NCBI GenBank assembly: GCA_963971575.1
Contig: OZ020623.1
Location: forward strand, 13,890,980-13,954,979
Direction: 5' to 3'
Origin: Liopterus haemorrhoidalis
Lineage: Eukaryota > Arthropoda > Insecta > Coleoptera > Dytiscidae
DNA: 64,000 nt
A model generated the notes under the pieces. It was not told the DNA's origin and ran no database searches. It saw only the letters and a program-made list of their open reading frames with translations. This document shows, in pieces, positions 10,713-22,137 of the stretch (position 1 is the first letter of the stretch; each line of letters begins with the position of its first letter). The position numbers and the translations under genes are program-made.

Positions 10713-10852
10713 TATATAAAATACAAAACAATTTTTTTTTAAAACTAATATATTTGAAAATTTGTATTAAAAATGACTCAATAGTCAAGATGAAATGAAA
10801 ATGACATTTTATAAAAACAGCTCGCCCCAACCCAAAATATTTAATGTAAGTA

Positions 10853-11034
10853 TAGTCTGTTTGCTTGGTTTAAGCGGAATTAGATATCGAAATCTACTAA
10901 CTTTTAAGAATTGAATGAAGCTTTGTATCATTTTGTTTAAAAAAAGCCCACTTTGATAGTTAAAAAGTAAACTCGTGATAATTTGAGAAAATAAAAATTC
11001 CATTTAGTTCCGCTTAAACATTTGGAATAGACTT
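10853..11034. mobile_element. 182-bp TA-flanked MITE, same family
   Basis: Starts TAGTCTGT and ends AATAGACTT with inward TTAAGCGGAAT/AGTTCCGCTTAA pairing, and TA flanks at 10851-10852 and 11035-11036. It is more diverged than the neighbour at 10525. A larger element with similar inner TIR words is at 39397-40355. Confidence 0.65.
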
Positions 11035-12415
11035 TACAATTTACCAGTGAAAGGAGTTGGGAGTCGGAGTCGGAGTCGATTTTCAAAAATACCGACTCCG
11101 GAGTCGAGAGTCGGGAGTCGATAATTTTTCTGTCGACTCCCCATCCCTGAAATATTCACAAAAATCTTAACACCGACACGAGTAAACTCCCATTTTTAGA
11201 TAACCGATTTTTACCAAAAGTTGATCAACTCGTGCCATTGATGTCAAAAGCTTAAATATGATGTTTCATAAAAATCCTTTTAGCCGAATTTGCTCTGCAC
11301 GTGTACACAGACCGACAGACAGACAGACAGACATATATCATGCTAAAAATAGTCAAAGCTTTATGTAGGGATCTAAATTCGTGGAGATCCATCGAAATCT
11401 CGTAATGTCAAAATCGGTATGATCACAATATCTCCCTTATATATGTTGGCGGTCGGTAAAAACATCGTAAAATATTATTATCAATCAGAAACAGAAAGCA
11501 ATGTATCCTAGTGAATATCAAGAGCATAATATTATCCCATTGATAGCTATTCTTATAGATAACAGCAAGGTGGAAATACCGGGTCTTAGTTTAATCCAGG
11601 CTTTTTACATGTTTCTACCATTCCCAGCAAACATTTTTATACGGGCCAGTACTGTTGAAGCACATACTCCCCGGCATTGAAAATAATGGGCCAGTGCTGT
11701 TATTTCGCACTGTGCCAGTACCCCGGTGTCCCTGTGACCGTTAGCTGGCCCATTGACGTATCAATGCCGGCCCAGCAGCGGTAAAGTGTAAAATAATCGC
11801 ATTAGTTGCAAGATTTATTTCTGACGGACCAGTGCTTATATTAAACTCACTCTATAGTATTTCAAATGTAACATATGTGTACTTACCCAGTATTAAAATA
11901 AATTAATGGTTAGGTGCAAAATATATACTCATTTGGCCATTTTCACCATCGTTGAAGTAATTTATTTAACAAATAAAGTTGACAGTATCGCATCGGTTTT
12001 AAACTATTAATGAAGAAATTAACATTGCTGTTAATAGAATGATGCGATATTGTTAACTTAAGTTGTTAAATAAATTTATTCAACGATTCTAAAACTGGCC
12101 GATTGTAAATTGTATTAACAGTTATAATGTATTGATTTATTTATACATATTAAATAAATATAATTTCAGGAATAACAGGAATTAGTTTATTTAATTTATT
12201 AATTTAATGAAGAATTTAAGAAAATGGGTTTCTGCCATTTCGTCCAAACCAATTGCATCCTAAAGATAAGGGGTGACTAATAATTTTCGCCAATATTCGT
12301 CTTGTATTGTCTACCACAGCTTTTCCCCCTGACTTGAAGAGTGCCAACCTAAAGAAATAATCAAATTTTATAAGCATTAATGCTATAAGCTGTAACTTTT
12401 GTAAGAACAAACTAA

Positions 12416-12725
12416 AGTCCGTTCAAAGGTGAGAATGCAGTATTGGTCTTATGGCAAATGGGAGCGGTGTTGCCAAATGTTGTAAAAGTATCAAATGTGT
12501 CAATTATGATAATATGAAAAACTCGTATGATTTACAAAACTCAAAATAAAACACAACAAAAACAAATGACCATTTGTAAAATACTACGTCTACACAGATC
12601 AGCGCGTTTTAGAGCTGGCAACGTCGACAAGCAAGAAAAGGATAGCGTCAGTGTAAACCCATTAGAGAGTATGAAAAAGAACTACTCCATATGTCTTGTA
12701 CTGCATACTCACCTTTGAACGGACT
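12416..12725. mobile_element. 310-bp MITE, AGTCCGTTCAAAGGTGAG ends
   Basis: The termini AGTCCGTTCAAAGGTGAG and its complement are perfect over 18 bp and continue to about 27 bp with one mismatch (ATGCAGTA). It is absent from the equivalent place in paralogous element B near 20680, so it inserted after A and B separated. The target duplication is not clear. Confidence 0.85.
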
Positions 12726-13101
12726 ATAGATCTGGTTATTTTGGTGATTTTTATAGTGTATTACTGACTTTTAGAAACTAGGTTATATTGTAAAAAAGGC
12801 TTTACAGTTTTAGATTAAGTTTGTATTATTTTAGGTAAGTATTATATTTACAAAATATTTAAGATGTCACTATTCAAAATGAAATATGACAAATTATATT
12901 TTTTTTTAATGACATATTTATAATCTTGTAACAGATTTATTAATAATTGAAAATTTTATTACATGAAAAAACTATGATTGAACTAAATTAAAAGTTAAAC
13001 AATTTAACATGAAACAGTTAGTGTAAACTACGTCCTTAAATCTAACAAAACACATACAAATCACAATAAAAAACTGTATAATGCTCCCAAAACAATAACT
13101 A

Positions 13102-13473
13102 CCCAGCAAACATTCAACTAACGGCCGAATGCTGGCAAACTGCTTTTATGCTGGTAAATTACTGGCACCAAAATTAAGTGCAACGCCAGTATTAATAATG
13201 TACTTCACATTTGTATTTCGCATTCCGCCTATACGAAGTACTTCACCAGCATTTTATAAGCACTCTTCTTCACTCATACTTTTTACTTAAAACCATCAGA
13301 AACAAATCTTGCAACTAATGCGATTATTTTGCACTTTACCGTTGCTGGGCCAGCAACTGATACATCGATGGGCCAGTAACGGCCACGTGGACACCGGGGT
13401 ACTGGCCCATTACTTTCAATGCCGGGAAGTATGTGCTTTACCAGTACTGGCCCGTATAAAAATGTTTGCTGGG
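13102..13473. mobile_element. 372-bp MITE, CCCAGCAAACATT family
   Basis: Starts CCCAGCAAACATTCAACTAA and ends AAAATGTTTGCTGGG, flanked by TA on both sides (13100-13101, 13474-13475). The element is markedly GC-rich inside, with repeated ACTGGCCC words. Element B near 20535 holds the empty site as a single TA in matching flanks (AAATAGTTATTGT). A short ORF inside it is not a gene. Confidence 0.93.
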
Positions 13474-13912
13474 TATTCAAATACACTTCTTAACAAACTG
13501 TCCACAAACACGTACTGACTAACCCTCGAAGACCAGCCGTTAGGGGTCTTATGTCGCTACAATCTGACTTTTCAAATTATTACATTCAAAAAAAGTTTAG
13601 TTTTAAGTAAAAAGTATGAGTGAAGAAGAGACGATAGTTGTGTAAAACAATAATTTATCGACTTTATTAGAATTAAAAAGAATAGAAAAATTGCCTAAAA
13701 AATTTTTAAAACAAAAGTAAAATGTAACATATTAACAAAAATAAGGAGTGCTTATAAAATGCTGGTAAAGTACTTCGTATAGGAGGAGTGCGAAATACAA
13801 TTGTTAAGTACATTATTAATACTGGTGTTGCACAAACTTTTGGTGCCAGAAATTTACCAACAGAAAAAGCAGTTTCCCGGCATTCGGCCGATGGTTGAAT
13901 GTTTGCTGGGTT

Positions 13913-14283
13913 CCCAGCAAACATTTTTATACGGGCCAGTACTGGTAAAGCACATACTCCCCTGCATTGAAAGTAATGGGCCAGTACCCCGGTGTCCCCG
14001 TGGCCGTTACTGGCCCATTGATGTATCAGTTGCCGGCCCAGCAACAGTAAAGTGCAAAATAATCGCATTAGTTGCAAGATTTATTTCTGATGGTTTTAAG
14101 TAAAAAATATGAGTGAAGAAGAGTGCTTATAAAATGCTGGTAAAGTACTTCGTACAGGCGGAATGCGAAATACAAATGTGAAGTACATTATTAATACTGG
14201 CGTTGCACTTACTTTTGGTACCAGTAATTTACCAGCATAAAGCAGTTTGCCGGCATTCGGCCGTTAGTTGAATGTTTGCTGGG
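13913..14283. mobile_element. 371-bp MITE, same family, inverted
   Basis: Starts CCCAGCAAACATTTTTATAC and ends AATGTTTGCTGGG, in the opposite orientation to the copy at 13102. It begins two bases after the right end of element A, so two family termini abut. The flanking TA is not preserved. Confidence 0.85.
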
Positions 14284-15049
14284 TTGTATTCATTTAACTC
14301 ACCTAATTACGAGTAGGTAAATAGATTATTTAAATACATTCTATTTTGGTTGCTTCCCAACTCTGACTACAGTTCCCACTTAACAGCCCCTAGACTTTGT
14401 TTAAATAAGGAATCGAACTTTTGGGAACTAACGATCATTTCCTACGGGTATAAGAGTAAGTTAAAGCACAAAATTTTCATTAACTTTAACAAATTCTACC
14501 CTAAGTCTACGTTAAGACGAACGACTTGGTCTGTACCTAGCACTTAACAGTTATAACCGAGCACATGCGGCAGGTAGTGTTAATTACACCCTGGCTTACC
14601 TTCCGCTTGACGTAAATACAATCACGTTTCATGTTCAAAAGCGCTTACATCAACTCATCATCCGGACAAAAAACAACGATCGTGAGAAAGGGTTAGATCA
14701 ACCGACTTGTTATTATATATTTTTCTGATTTATTTGCTTAATAGTTAGGGTGATAATTATTGATAATAAAGGAAAAGTAAAGTGTTTATAAGTTTTATTA
14801 CATGTAACAAGATGCAATATGCAGATTACTTTGCACTTGAAGATTGATTAAAGTAAATTGTAGCTTAGGGCATGAGTACTCAATGTGGTGGATATGGACC
14901 CCCAGGGGTCGCAATGACATTGTTACGTAGGGTGACCAGACGTACTCTTTTTTAGAGTATTATACTCTTTTTTAAGTAATATCATTTATACTTTTACTTT
15001 TTATAAAAAAAAAAAAAAACTGAATATACTCTTTTTTGCTCGTCACTTG
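14284..15049. other. Intergenic, no gene seen
   Basis: No supportable ORF. A stretch at 14930-15030 reading GGGTGACCAGACGTACTC followed by repeated TACTCTTTTTT words looks like one end of a transposon, but no partner end was found. Confidence 0.4.
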
Positions 15050-15545
15050 TTTTTAGGGTTTTGTAGGTATGACCAAAAAACCTTTATACCATCATTTTGT
15101 CGTCTGTCTGTCTGTCTTTTTGTGGTTTTTGGTTCACAAAGTACAAAAGTTATACCAATGTAAGACACTCACATGCAAGGCGTGCGATAGCTTAATGGGT
15201 TAGAGCACTGGTGTCGTAAGCTGGAAAACGAAGGGTTTCGAGTTCGAGTACGGAGCGAATTTTATTTTTTCTGTTTTTTTTTTTGCATTTTCATTATGTT
15301 GAAATTATTTTGTCAAAATTCTAGTTATATTTTGACAAATGTTGTATTTAATTTTTAAGAGCGTAAATTTAATAACCAGTCTTATTATATGATTAACAGA
15401 CGATAAATTATTTTAAAAATATCGTTCATTTTGCCGTGATTACTGCAAAGTAAAATTTGTCCTACACACTCAGCATACCGCCTTCACTTATTATATACCT
15501 GCGAAACCCTGAAATGTGTGAATATTCACACTTCACATCAATTTT
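15050..15545 (+). repeat. Dispersed repeat, tRNA-like block, plus orientation
   Basis: Opposite-orientation copy of the repeat at 8010-9130. The tRNA-like part is at 15184-15262 (box A TAGCTTAATGGGTTAGAGC, box B GAGTTCGAGTACGG). It starts at TAGGGTTTTGTAGGTATGAC with a (GTCT)n run and ends near the paired words GTGTGAATATTCACAC. No intact tRNA. Confidence 0.65.
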
Positions 15546-15828
15546 TAAATACCAACATGACATACAGCTTCAAAGGTGCAAAATATTGAAAACAAAATTC
15601 CCTCTTAGTTTGTTCTTACAAAAGTGAACTGCTTATAACACTCAGTTAAACGTACAACATATCATAATCGATTGTCAAAAATACATCGCACACCGCAGAA
15701 CGCAAAACATTCCAAATAGTTTAAAAGACGCATTGTCAGACAACCACACACACCGTACAAATCTCATCCATTACCTAACCGACACAGAATTAATAAACAA
15801 AATATAAAATCACAATTCATTTTACATA
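15546..15828. other. Intergenic, no gene seen
   Basis: AT-rich spacer between the dispersed repeat and the TIR element at 15829; no coding or repeat signal identified. Confidence 0.4.
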
Positions 15829-16379
15829 CCGGGTGAATTATTTAAGGAGCAACATACATGTTTCATATTCAATGTAAAAGAAGTGAGTTATTTCAAAAGC
15901 AACATAGTCAAAAAACAAATGCTTATCGTATCCATAGAAAAGACAAAATATTATTTTTTTAAATATTTTTTGGACTTAGCTACTAAGGACATTATTATTT
16001 TTGTTTGTATGTAAATATAAACAAACAAAAAATTCATTTACTGTTTCTAATTTACTATTTTTTAGCCGTCTAGGAACTTGTCAAATGTCAAAACTACTAT
16101 TATATTGTACAAAGTGGTATGTATGTTCTATTCAACTTCTGGTGTATCTTCATTTTTCCGGTAACGCGGAGAGAGGAAAATGAACCGCCGTCTTATCCGG
16201 ATGATATTTTTTTAGTGCTTACGCTTAATTTTATTTCGACAGGGGGTACTGACTAATTTTTATTGATAAAAATCATGCATTTTTTCCTCGAATCCGTGTC
16301 GAATCAAAGTCACCATTGGTCGGCACGGACAGGTTTTATCAGACGATAATTCAAAAATATTCTTAACACAAGACGGCCG

Positions 16380-17335
16380 GTCCAGGATATCTACGGCGAG
16401 AATCAAAGTGTTAAATGGTAATAATGGTTCAGGATAGCTTTTTGGACGTGCGAGATAATATTTTGAGGTATCAGAAAACATTTTTCAAAGAATCTGGGCT
16501 ATTATTTGAGCAATTTGAGGTAAAAATATGCTCAAAAGGAGACAGCTGTCAATTTTTTTGCATTTTAAAATTGGACGAGATTTCACATTTTGAACGTGTT
16601 TCTTGACAGAAGAATACTAATTAAGGATTTAAGGTGAATTAACGATAAAGTTTAAGACATTTGCAGGGCGAATTTCCATAAAATAGTGTTAAAAAAAGAT
16701 TTATAGATATTAAAAATTTCAGGGTTAATCAAAGTGTTAAGTGGTGATAATGGTTCAAGATAGCTTATTTGACGTGCGAGATAATATTTTGAGACATCAG
16801 AAAACATTTTTCAAAGAATCTGGGCCATTATTGGAAATATGCTTACAAGATTTCAGGAGGTGACAGCTGTCAAATTTTTTGCATTTTAAAATGGGAGGAG
16901 ATTTCACATTTTGAACGTGTTTCTTGACAGAAGAATACTAATTATGGATTTAAGGTGAATTAACGATAAAGTTTAAGACATTTGCAGGGCGAATTTCCAT
17001 AAAATAGTGTTAAAAAAAGATTTATAGATATTAAAAATTTCAGGGTTAATCAAAGTGTTAAGTGGTGATAATGGTTCAAGATAGCTTATTTGACGTGCGA
17101 GATAATATTTTGAGGCATCAGAAAACATTTTTCAAAGAATCTGGGCCATTATTGGAAATATGCTTACAAGATTTCAGAAGGTGACAGCTGTCAAATTTTT
17201 TGCATTTTAAAATGGGACGAGATTTCACATTTTGAACGTATTTCTTGATAGAAGAAAACTAATTAAGTATTTAAGGTGAATTAACGATAAAACTTAAGAC
17301 AGGGGGAATTTCCATAAAATAGTGTTAAAAAAAGA
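16380..17335. repeat. Three tandem units of about 322 bp
   Basis: The word CAAAGTGTTAA followed by TGGTGATAATGGTTC recurs at 16404, 16730 and 17051, giving periods of 326 and 321 bp. The second and third units are nearly identical and the first is more diverged. The array is wholly inside the TIR element at 15829-17597. Confidence 0.88.
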
Positions 17336-17379
17336 TGAGCGACGAGTTTTATAATCGACAAGTGCGACAAAATTATATT

Positions 17380-17455
17380 AAAACGAGTCGCGAAGCGACG
17401 AGTTTTAACAACGTAGGGGAGAAGACCGGCGTAGCCGGGCTGAGGCCCCTAGTAA
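17380..17455. other. GC-rich hairpin cluster at the element's 3' part
   Basis: A perfect GTCGC-GAA-GCGAC hairpin at about 17388-17400 is followed by a CCGG-CGTAG-CCGG hairpin around 17432-17444. The composition differs from that of the AT-rich host element. Confidence 0.6.
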
Positions 17456-17599
17456 CTATTATATTTAATCACCACTGCATAACTGTTGCCATGGATATGA
17501 GCTTGCTTTCATAATTTGCTATGTTGCAAATGAAATAACTCACTTCATTAACATTATATGTGAAACATGTATGTTGCTCCTTAAATAATTCACCCGGTA

Positions 17600-18159
17600 T
17601 ATATTATACATAACTATAGATATAAGATTATAGATATAAAATATACTATATAATTCAAAATAACTATATAACTATGTAACTGCACAAATGACCTAAGGGT
17701 CGAAGTTCCTTGATTTAAATTAAAAAAAAAAAAAAAACTGTTAACATAGCAAAATTATGTATTGCATAAACACTCTACGAATTATTATGAATAATATCAA
17801 AATGATTCTGATGGTACAACTGTTACACCTTTAAAAGATTCCATCCAAATATTGTAAACTAACCATAAAATTTATGAATCGTTTAAATTTGAAACGTTTG
17901 TACCTAGAGAGCAGTGTAACAGCTGGAATTGAAACCACAATGGGCGCAGTCAACCACTCTGATAGCTCGTGTCGAATTTGGAATGAATGGTTTATAAATG
18001 AGAATGAATGAAGGTTGACATGAGCGATTATGTTGCGCTGCCCCATACTTACACATCTAACTACATCATTTTTATTCCATTCAATGGAATCATTAAAGGA
18101 ATGAATAAAAAATATGTATTGTCAAATATTATGATATGCCAGATTTACACAATTCTTCG
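17600..18159. other. Intergenic, no gene seen
   Basis: Contains an A run near 17724-17740. The minus-strand ORF at 17831-18046 has no recognised motif. No terminal repeats found. Confidence 0.4.
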
Positions 18160-20162
18160 ATATTTATTTATTTATTTATAACAATTTTGGCCACACAACA
18201 GGTAAAAACCCAATAATAGTGTGGCACTAGAAAAAATTTACAAAATAATTAAAACAGTATCATAATTTAAAAAAATATATACATAAGGTTTATACTTATC
18301 CACTTAAAGAATTAATGACACATTTTTTAATTGTAGCATAGGTACATGAGTATATTGCGGGAAAATTATTCATCTTAATAAATTTATTTAAATTTAATGA
18401 TATACGATTAATTGGGGCATTATATGCAGAATTAGTTCTATTATTAGATAATATTAAATATTCAGTATTTCTAATATTGTAAGAGGGAACATGAATATTA
18501 AATTTACTTAAAAGATCAGGGCTATCAATTAAGTTATTGAAAATCTTATAGCAAAAACTGATATCTAAAATAATTTCTTAAGTTAATATAAGTGAATCTG
18601 AAATTGATATATTTAAATAAATTGATTAAGGTATACAAGATACTGTGGAAACCAACTAACAGAGCAAAATTCTAACTGATGTCTAACTAAAGAAAAATAG
18701 AGAGAAATCAGTGTATTATGCGGGATTTAAAATTTTTAGAAATTCTGGTAACGAACCCTAACATTTTATAAGCTTTTTTAATAATGTTGTCAATATGTAT
18801 AACAAATATTAATTTCTGATATTATTCCCAGATCTTTAACAAAAGTAACATTAGAGATGACATCTGCATTAATATTATAATTAAAATCTATTATGTTTCT
18901 GTTTCTCGTAAATGTTATTTTAGAAATATTTATATTTAATTTATTTAGCTTTAAGTACTCGGATAATCAATTTAGATCAGATTGAATTTCATTACAATCA
19001 TTGAGATTTAAAATTTGCATAAATATTTTTAAATCGTCAGCATAAAGGAGAAAATTACATTTATTAAAGCACATATTTATATCAATTATAAAAATATTAA
19101 ATAAAAGTGGGCCTAGGTCACTACCTTGAGGTACACCGGAAGTTATTTTTCTGACGTCAGATTTGTAGCCATTAATGACAACACATTGAGTTCTATCTAT
19201 AAGCAATCAACGCTATAAGGTACGTTTTAAACCAATTTAAAAGATTACCAGGGACGCCTATTCTATTTAACTTATTTAACAATACTTATGTCATGATCTA
19301 TTGTATCGAGCCCTTTATAAAAATCTGTGTAAATGGCATCCACTTGTATGCGTTGATCCATTGAGTTCAAGATAAAGTCGGTGTATAAAGTTAAATTGGT
19401 ATCCACTGATTTACCAGGACAAAAACCATGTTGTTGAACAATAATATCATTTTTTACAAAAGAAAATAAAATTTTATATATAAGACGTTCAAAAATGTTT
19501 TCAAAATTACATAATTTAGAAATCGGTCTATAATTTTCAACTAAGTTTTTGTTACCCTTTTTAAACACCGGGATCACTAGTACATTTTTCCAAAACGTAG
19601 GAAATATACCTTCATAGAGAGATTTATTAAATATTATAGTTTAAGGAGAACTAATAGAAACAGCACAATTTTTTATAAAGACAACAAGAATATTATCCGA
19701 TCCAGAACCTTTACGTGTATCTAATTGCATAAGAGTATCGAATACTTCATTTTCATCAAACAAGATATTTGATAATACTTTATTTGATTGAACATTATCA
19801 GGGCCAATACTGGGTCTGCTGATGGAATTGTATGCACAGAATTGAAATAATCTGAAAAGTAATAGCAAATATTACTTACATCAGAAGATGTAGACTGTTT
19901 ATAAGACATAGAACACGGGTACGTTTCTTTTTTAATAGAATTAACATATGACCAAAATTTTTTAGTATTAGATGGAATTTGGCTCTCAATATCCTGTATA
20001 AATTTATCGTAACATTCTTTAATTAGGATCTTAACACGTTTTCTTAAAATAGAGAAATTATAATAATAGCTGTTTGTATTAAGCCTTTTAAATTTTTTAT
20101 GTGATTTATGTTTTTCTTTGATCAATCTAATTAACTCAAACGAATACCATTTAGGATAAACA
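18160..20162 (-). pseudogene. jockey-like LINE, reverse transcriptase region
   Basis: Minus-strand fragments in order: SQIPSNTKKFWSYVNS linker (about 20000), DTRKGSGSDNI (about 19720), then MIPVFKKGNKNLVENYRPIS, VQQHGFCPGKSVDTNL and AIYTDF (19577-19272). Next come [17 protein letters not shown] and the polymerase box [10 protein letters not shown] (YADD at 19033-19044). These are the conserved RT blocks of jockey-superfamily LINEs. Several frameshifts and stops break the frame. The 3' end carries a TAAA-type tail at 18161-18180. The 5' end is cut at 20162 by element B; no endonuclease domain is seen. Confidence 0.85.
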
Positions 20163-21811
20163 CCCCAGCAAACATTCAACTACCGGCCGAATGCCGGCAA
20201 ACTGCTTTTACTGTTGGTAAATTGCTGGCACCAAAAGTAAGTGCAACGCCAGTATTAATAATGTACTTCACATTTGTATTTCGCATTCCGCCTATACGAA
20301 GTACTTTACCAGCATTTTATAAGCACTCATTATTTGTATTAATCCAAGCAAACATTTTTATACGGGCTATCGTCTCTTCTTCACTCATACTTTTTACTTA
20401 AAACTAAACTTTTTTTGAATGTAATAATTTGAAAAGTCTCATTGTTCTTAGTCATAAAACGCCCTAACCGCGTGGCCTTGGAGGGCCAGTACAAGTTGAT
20501 ACGTGTTGGTGGACAGTTTGTCAAGATGTGTATTTAAATAGTTATTGTTTTGTGAACATTATACAGTTTTTTATTGTGATTTGTGTGTGTTTTATTAGAT
20601 TTAAGGACATAGTTTACACAAACTGTTTCATGTTAAATTGTTTAATTTTTAGTTTAGTTAAATCATAGTTTTTTTCTCTTCACTCTTCAAGTCAGGGGGA
20701 AAAGATGTGGTAGATAATACAAGCCGAATATTGGCGAAAATTATTAGTCACCACTTATCTTTAGGATGCAATTTTTTGGCCGAAATAGCAGAAAACCATT
20801 TTCTTAAAATTCTTCATTAAATTAATAAATTCCTGTTATTCCTGAAATTATATTTATTTAATATTTATAAATAAATCAATAAATTATAACTGTTAATACA
20901 ATTTACAATCGGCCAGTTTTACCATCGTTGAATAAATTTATTTAACAACTTAAGTTAACAATATCGCATCATTCTATTGACAGCAATGTTAATTTCTTCA
21001 TTAATAGTTTAAAACCGATGCGACATTGCCAACTTTATTTGTTAAATAAATTTATTCAACGATGGTGAAAATGGCCAAATGAGTATTTATTTTGCACCTA
21101 CCCAGCCAACATTCAACTAACGGCCGAATGCCGGTTAACTGCTTTTATGCTGGTAAATTACTGGCACCAAAAGTAAGTGCAACGCCAGTATTAATAATGT
21201 ACTTCACATTTGTATTTCGCATTCCGCCTATACGAAGTACTTTACCAGCATTTTATAAGCACTCTTCTTCACTCATACTTTTTACTTAAAACCATCAGAA
21301 ATAAATCTTGCAACTAATGCGATTATTTTGCACTATACCGTTGCTGGGCCGGCAACTGATACATCAATGGGCCAGTAACGGCCACGGGGACACCGGGGTA
21401 CTGGCCCATTACTTTCAATACCGGGGAGTATGTGCTTTACCAGTACTGGCCCGTATAAAAATGTTTGCTGGGTAACCATTAATTTATTTTAATACTGGGT
21501 AAGTACACATATGTTACATTTGAAACACTAGAGAGTGGGTATAATATATGCACTGGCCCAGTGCGAAATACCAGCACTACCCCAGGGCGAAATGCCAGCA
21601 CTGGCCCAGTGCGAAATGCCAGCACTGGCCCATTACTTTCAATGCACTTTACCGTTGCTGGGCCGGCAACTGATACATCAATGGGCCAATAACGGCCACG
21701 GGGACACCGGGGTACTGGCCCAGTACGAAATGCCAGCACTGGCCCATTACTTTCAATGCCGGGGAGTATGTGCTTTACCAGCACTGGCCCGTATAAAAAT
21801 GTTTGCTGGGG
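20163..21811. mobile_element. Element B, inverted paralogue of element A
   Basis: Starts CCCAGCAAACATTCAACTAC and ends ATGTTTGCTGGG. Its middle (20370-21100, 21473-21545) matches element A in reverse orientation with moderate divergence. It has a 372-bp MITE at 21101-21472 that A lacks and does not have A's insertions at 12416 and 13102. A stray internal end (AAGCAAACATTTTTATACGG near 20345) and duplicated CACTGGCCC blocks near the right end show further rearrangement. Confidence 0.7.
21101..21472. mobile_element. 372-bp MITE inside element B
   Basis: CCCAGCCAACATTCAACTAA to AAAATGTTTGCTGGG with TA on both sides (21099-21100, 21473-21474). The paralogous site in element A (near 11910, GGTTAGGTGC read in the other orientation) has a single TA and no insert, which directly shows the TA duplication. 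Confidence 0.94.
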
Positions 21812-22074
21812 AAGCATTTATTGCATTTAAAAAACATATTGATTCTAAAGGTAAGCAAATAGTTGTTTCTCAAAACTCCAGAACAATTAGAGCCGGAACA
21901 TTGTCACAACAAACATTTGAAAAAAAACATTACCAAATATATTATTCCTTTAACGTCGGTAGAGTGGCAAAATGTAATGGTCTTTGGAGTGCTGCAAGAT
22001 GGCGGAAGTCGGCTGAATTTATTGAGAATTTAGGTATAGGGATATTATATAATATATTAGGTCGCCAAGGATAA
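21812..22074 (+). other. Unrecognised ORF segment
   Basis: An open frame that enters from element B continues for about 87 residues beyond it (EAFIAFKKHIDSKGKQIVV, then TIRAGTLSQQTFEKK, ending ILYNILGRQG). Its composition is more protein-like than that of neighbouring shadow ORFs, but no family is recognised. It could be a fragment of a host gene or transposon gene cut by element B. Confidence 0.2.
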
Positions 22075-22137
22075 AATTTGTAGAAAAAAAGGCAAAGTTG
22101 GTTGATAACTTACAAATATAAGGAATTATTTTATTCA

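Larger units (their letters stand above)
10034..11149. mobile_element. hAT-type element, non-autonomous
   Basis: Ends CAGGGATGGGGAGTCG (10034) and CGACTCCCCATCCCTG (to 11149) are perfect inverted repeats of hAT type. The 8-bp duplication AAATATTC is exact at 10026-10033 and 11150-11157. Both subterminal regions carry clusters of GGAGTCGG-like motifs, as expected for transposase binding sites. No transposase remains; the interior holds two small TA-flanked MITEs. Confidence 0.94.
7868..11585. mobile_element. PIF/Harbinger-type element with nested insertions
   Basis: Termini GGCCCGGTATTTCCA (7868) and TGGAAATACCGGGTC (ending 11585) are inverted repeats with one mismatch; similarity extends into ATCAATGGGATAA on both sides. 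TTA flanks both ends (7865-7867 and 11586-11588), the 3-bp target duplication of this superfamily. The only coding trace is a Harbinger-like N-terminus at 9420. A hAT element (10034-11149) sits inside, so the 3.7-kb length is composite. Confidence 0.85.
11623..13910. mobile_element. Element A, TIR element with CCCAGCAAACAT ends
   Basis: Begins CCCAGCAAACATTTTTATAC at 11623 and ends with GTTTGCTGGG at 13910. The central part (11840-12345, 12960-13640) is matched, inverted, by element B at 20163-21811. Copy A has gained a MITE at 12416-12725 and a 372-bp MITE at 13102-13473. The end sequences are the same as those of the 372-bp MITE, suggesting the MITE is a deletion derivative of this element type. 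No coding sequence is recognised. Confidence 0.7.
15829..17597. mobile_element. 1.77-kb TIR element, TA duplication
   Basis: The first about 80 bp (from CCGGGTGAATTATTTAAGG) and the last about 80 bp (to CCTTAAATAATTCACCCGG) are imperfect inverted repeats. TA flanks at 15827-15828 and 17598-17599. No transposase is encoded. The interior holds three tandem copies of a roughly 322-bp unit and a GC-rich hairpin-forming tail (17380-17455). A Tc1/mariner-mobilised non-autonomous element is the best reading. Confidence 0.85.

Noticed and set aside
13283..14103. ORFs of 67-123 residues on both strands
   Set aside because: They are the 372-bp MITE family read in different frames and reappear wherever the MITE does.
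15184..15262. Functional tRNA gene
   Set aside because: Box A and B are present but the acceptor arms do not pair, and the same block recurs within a larger repeat at 8400-8520.
21479..21817. Minus-strand 112-residue ORF with GPV repeats
   Set aside because: Repeated ACTGGCCC words of the MITE-derived end of element B.
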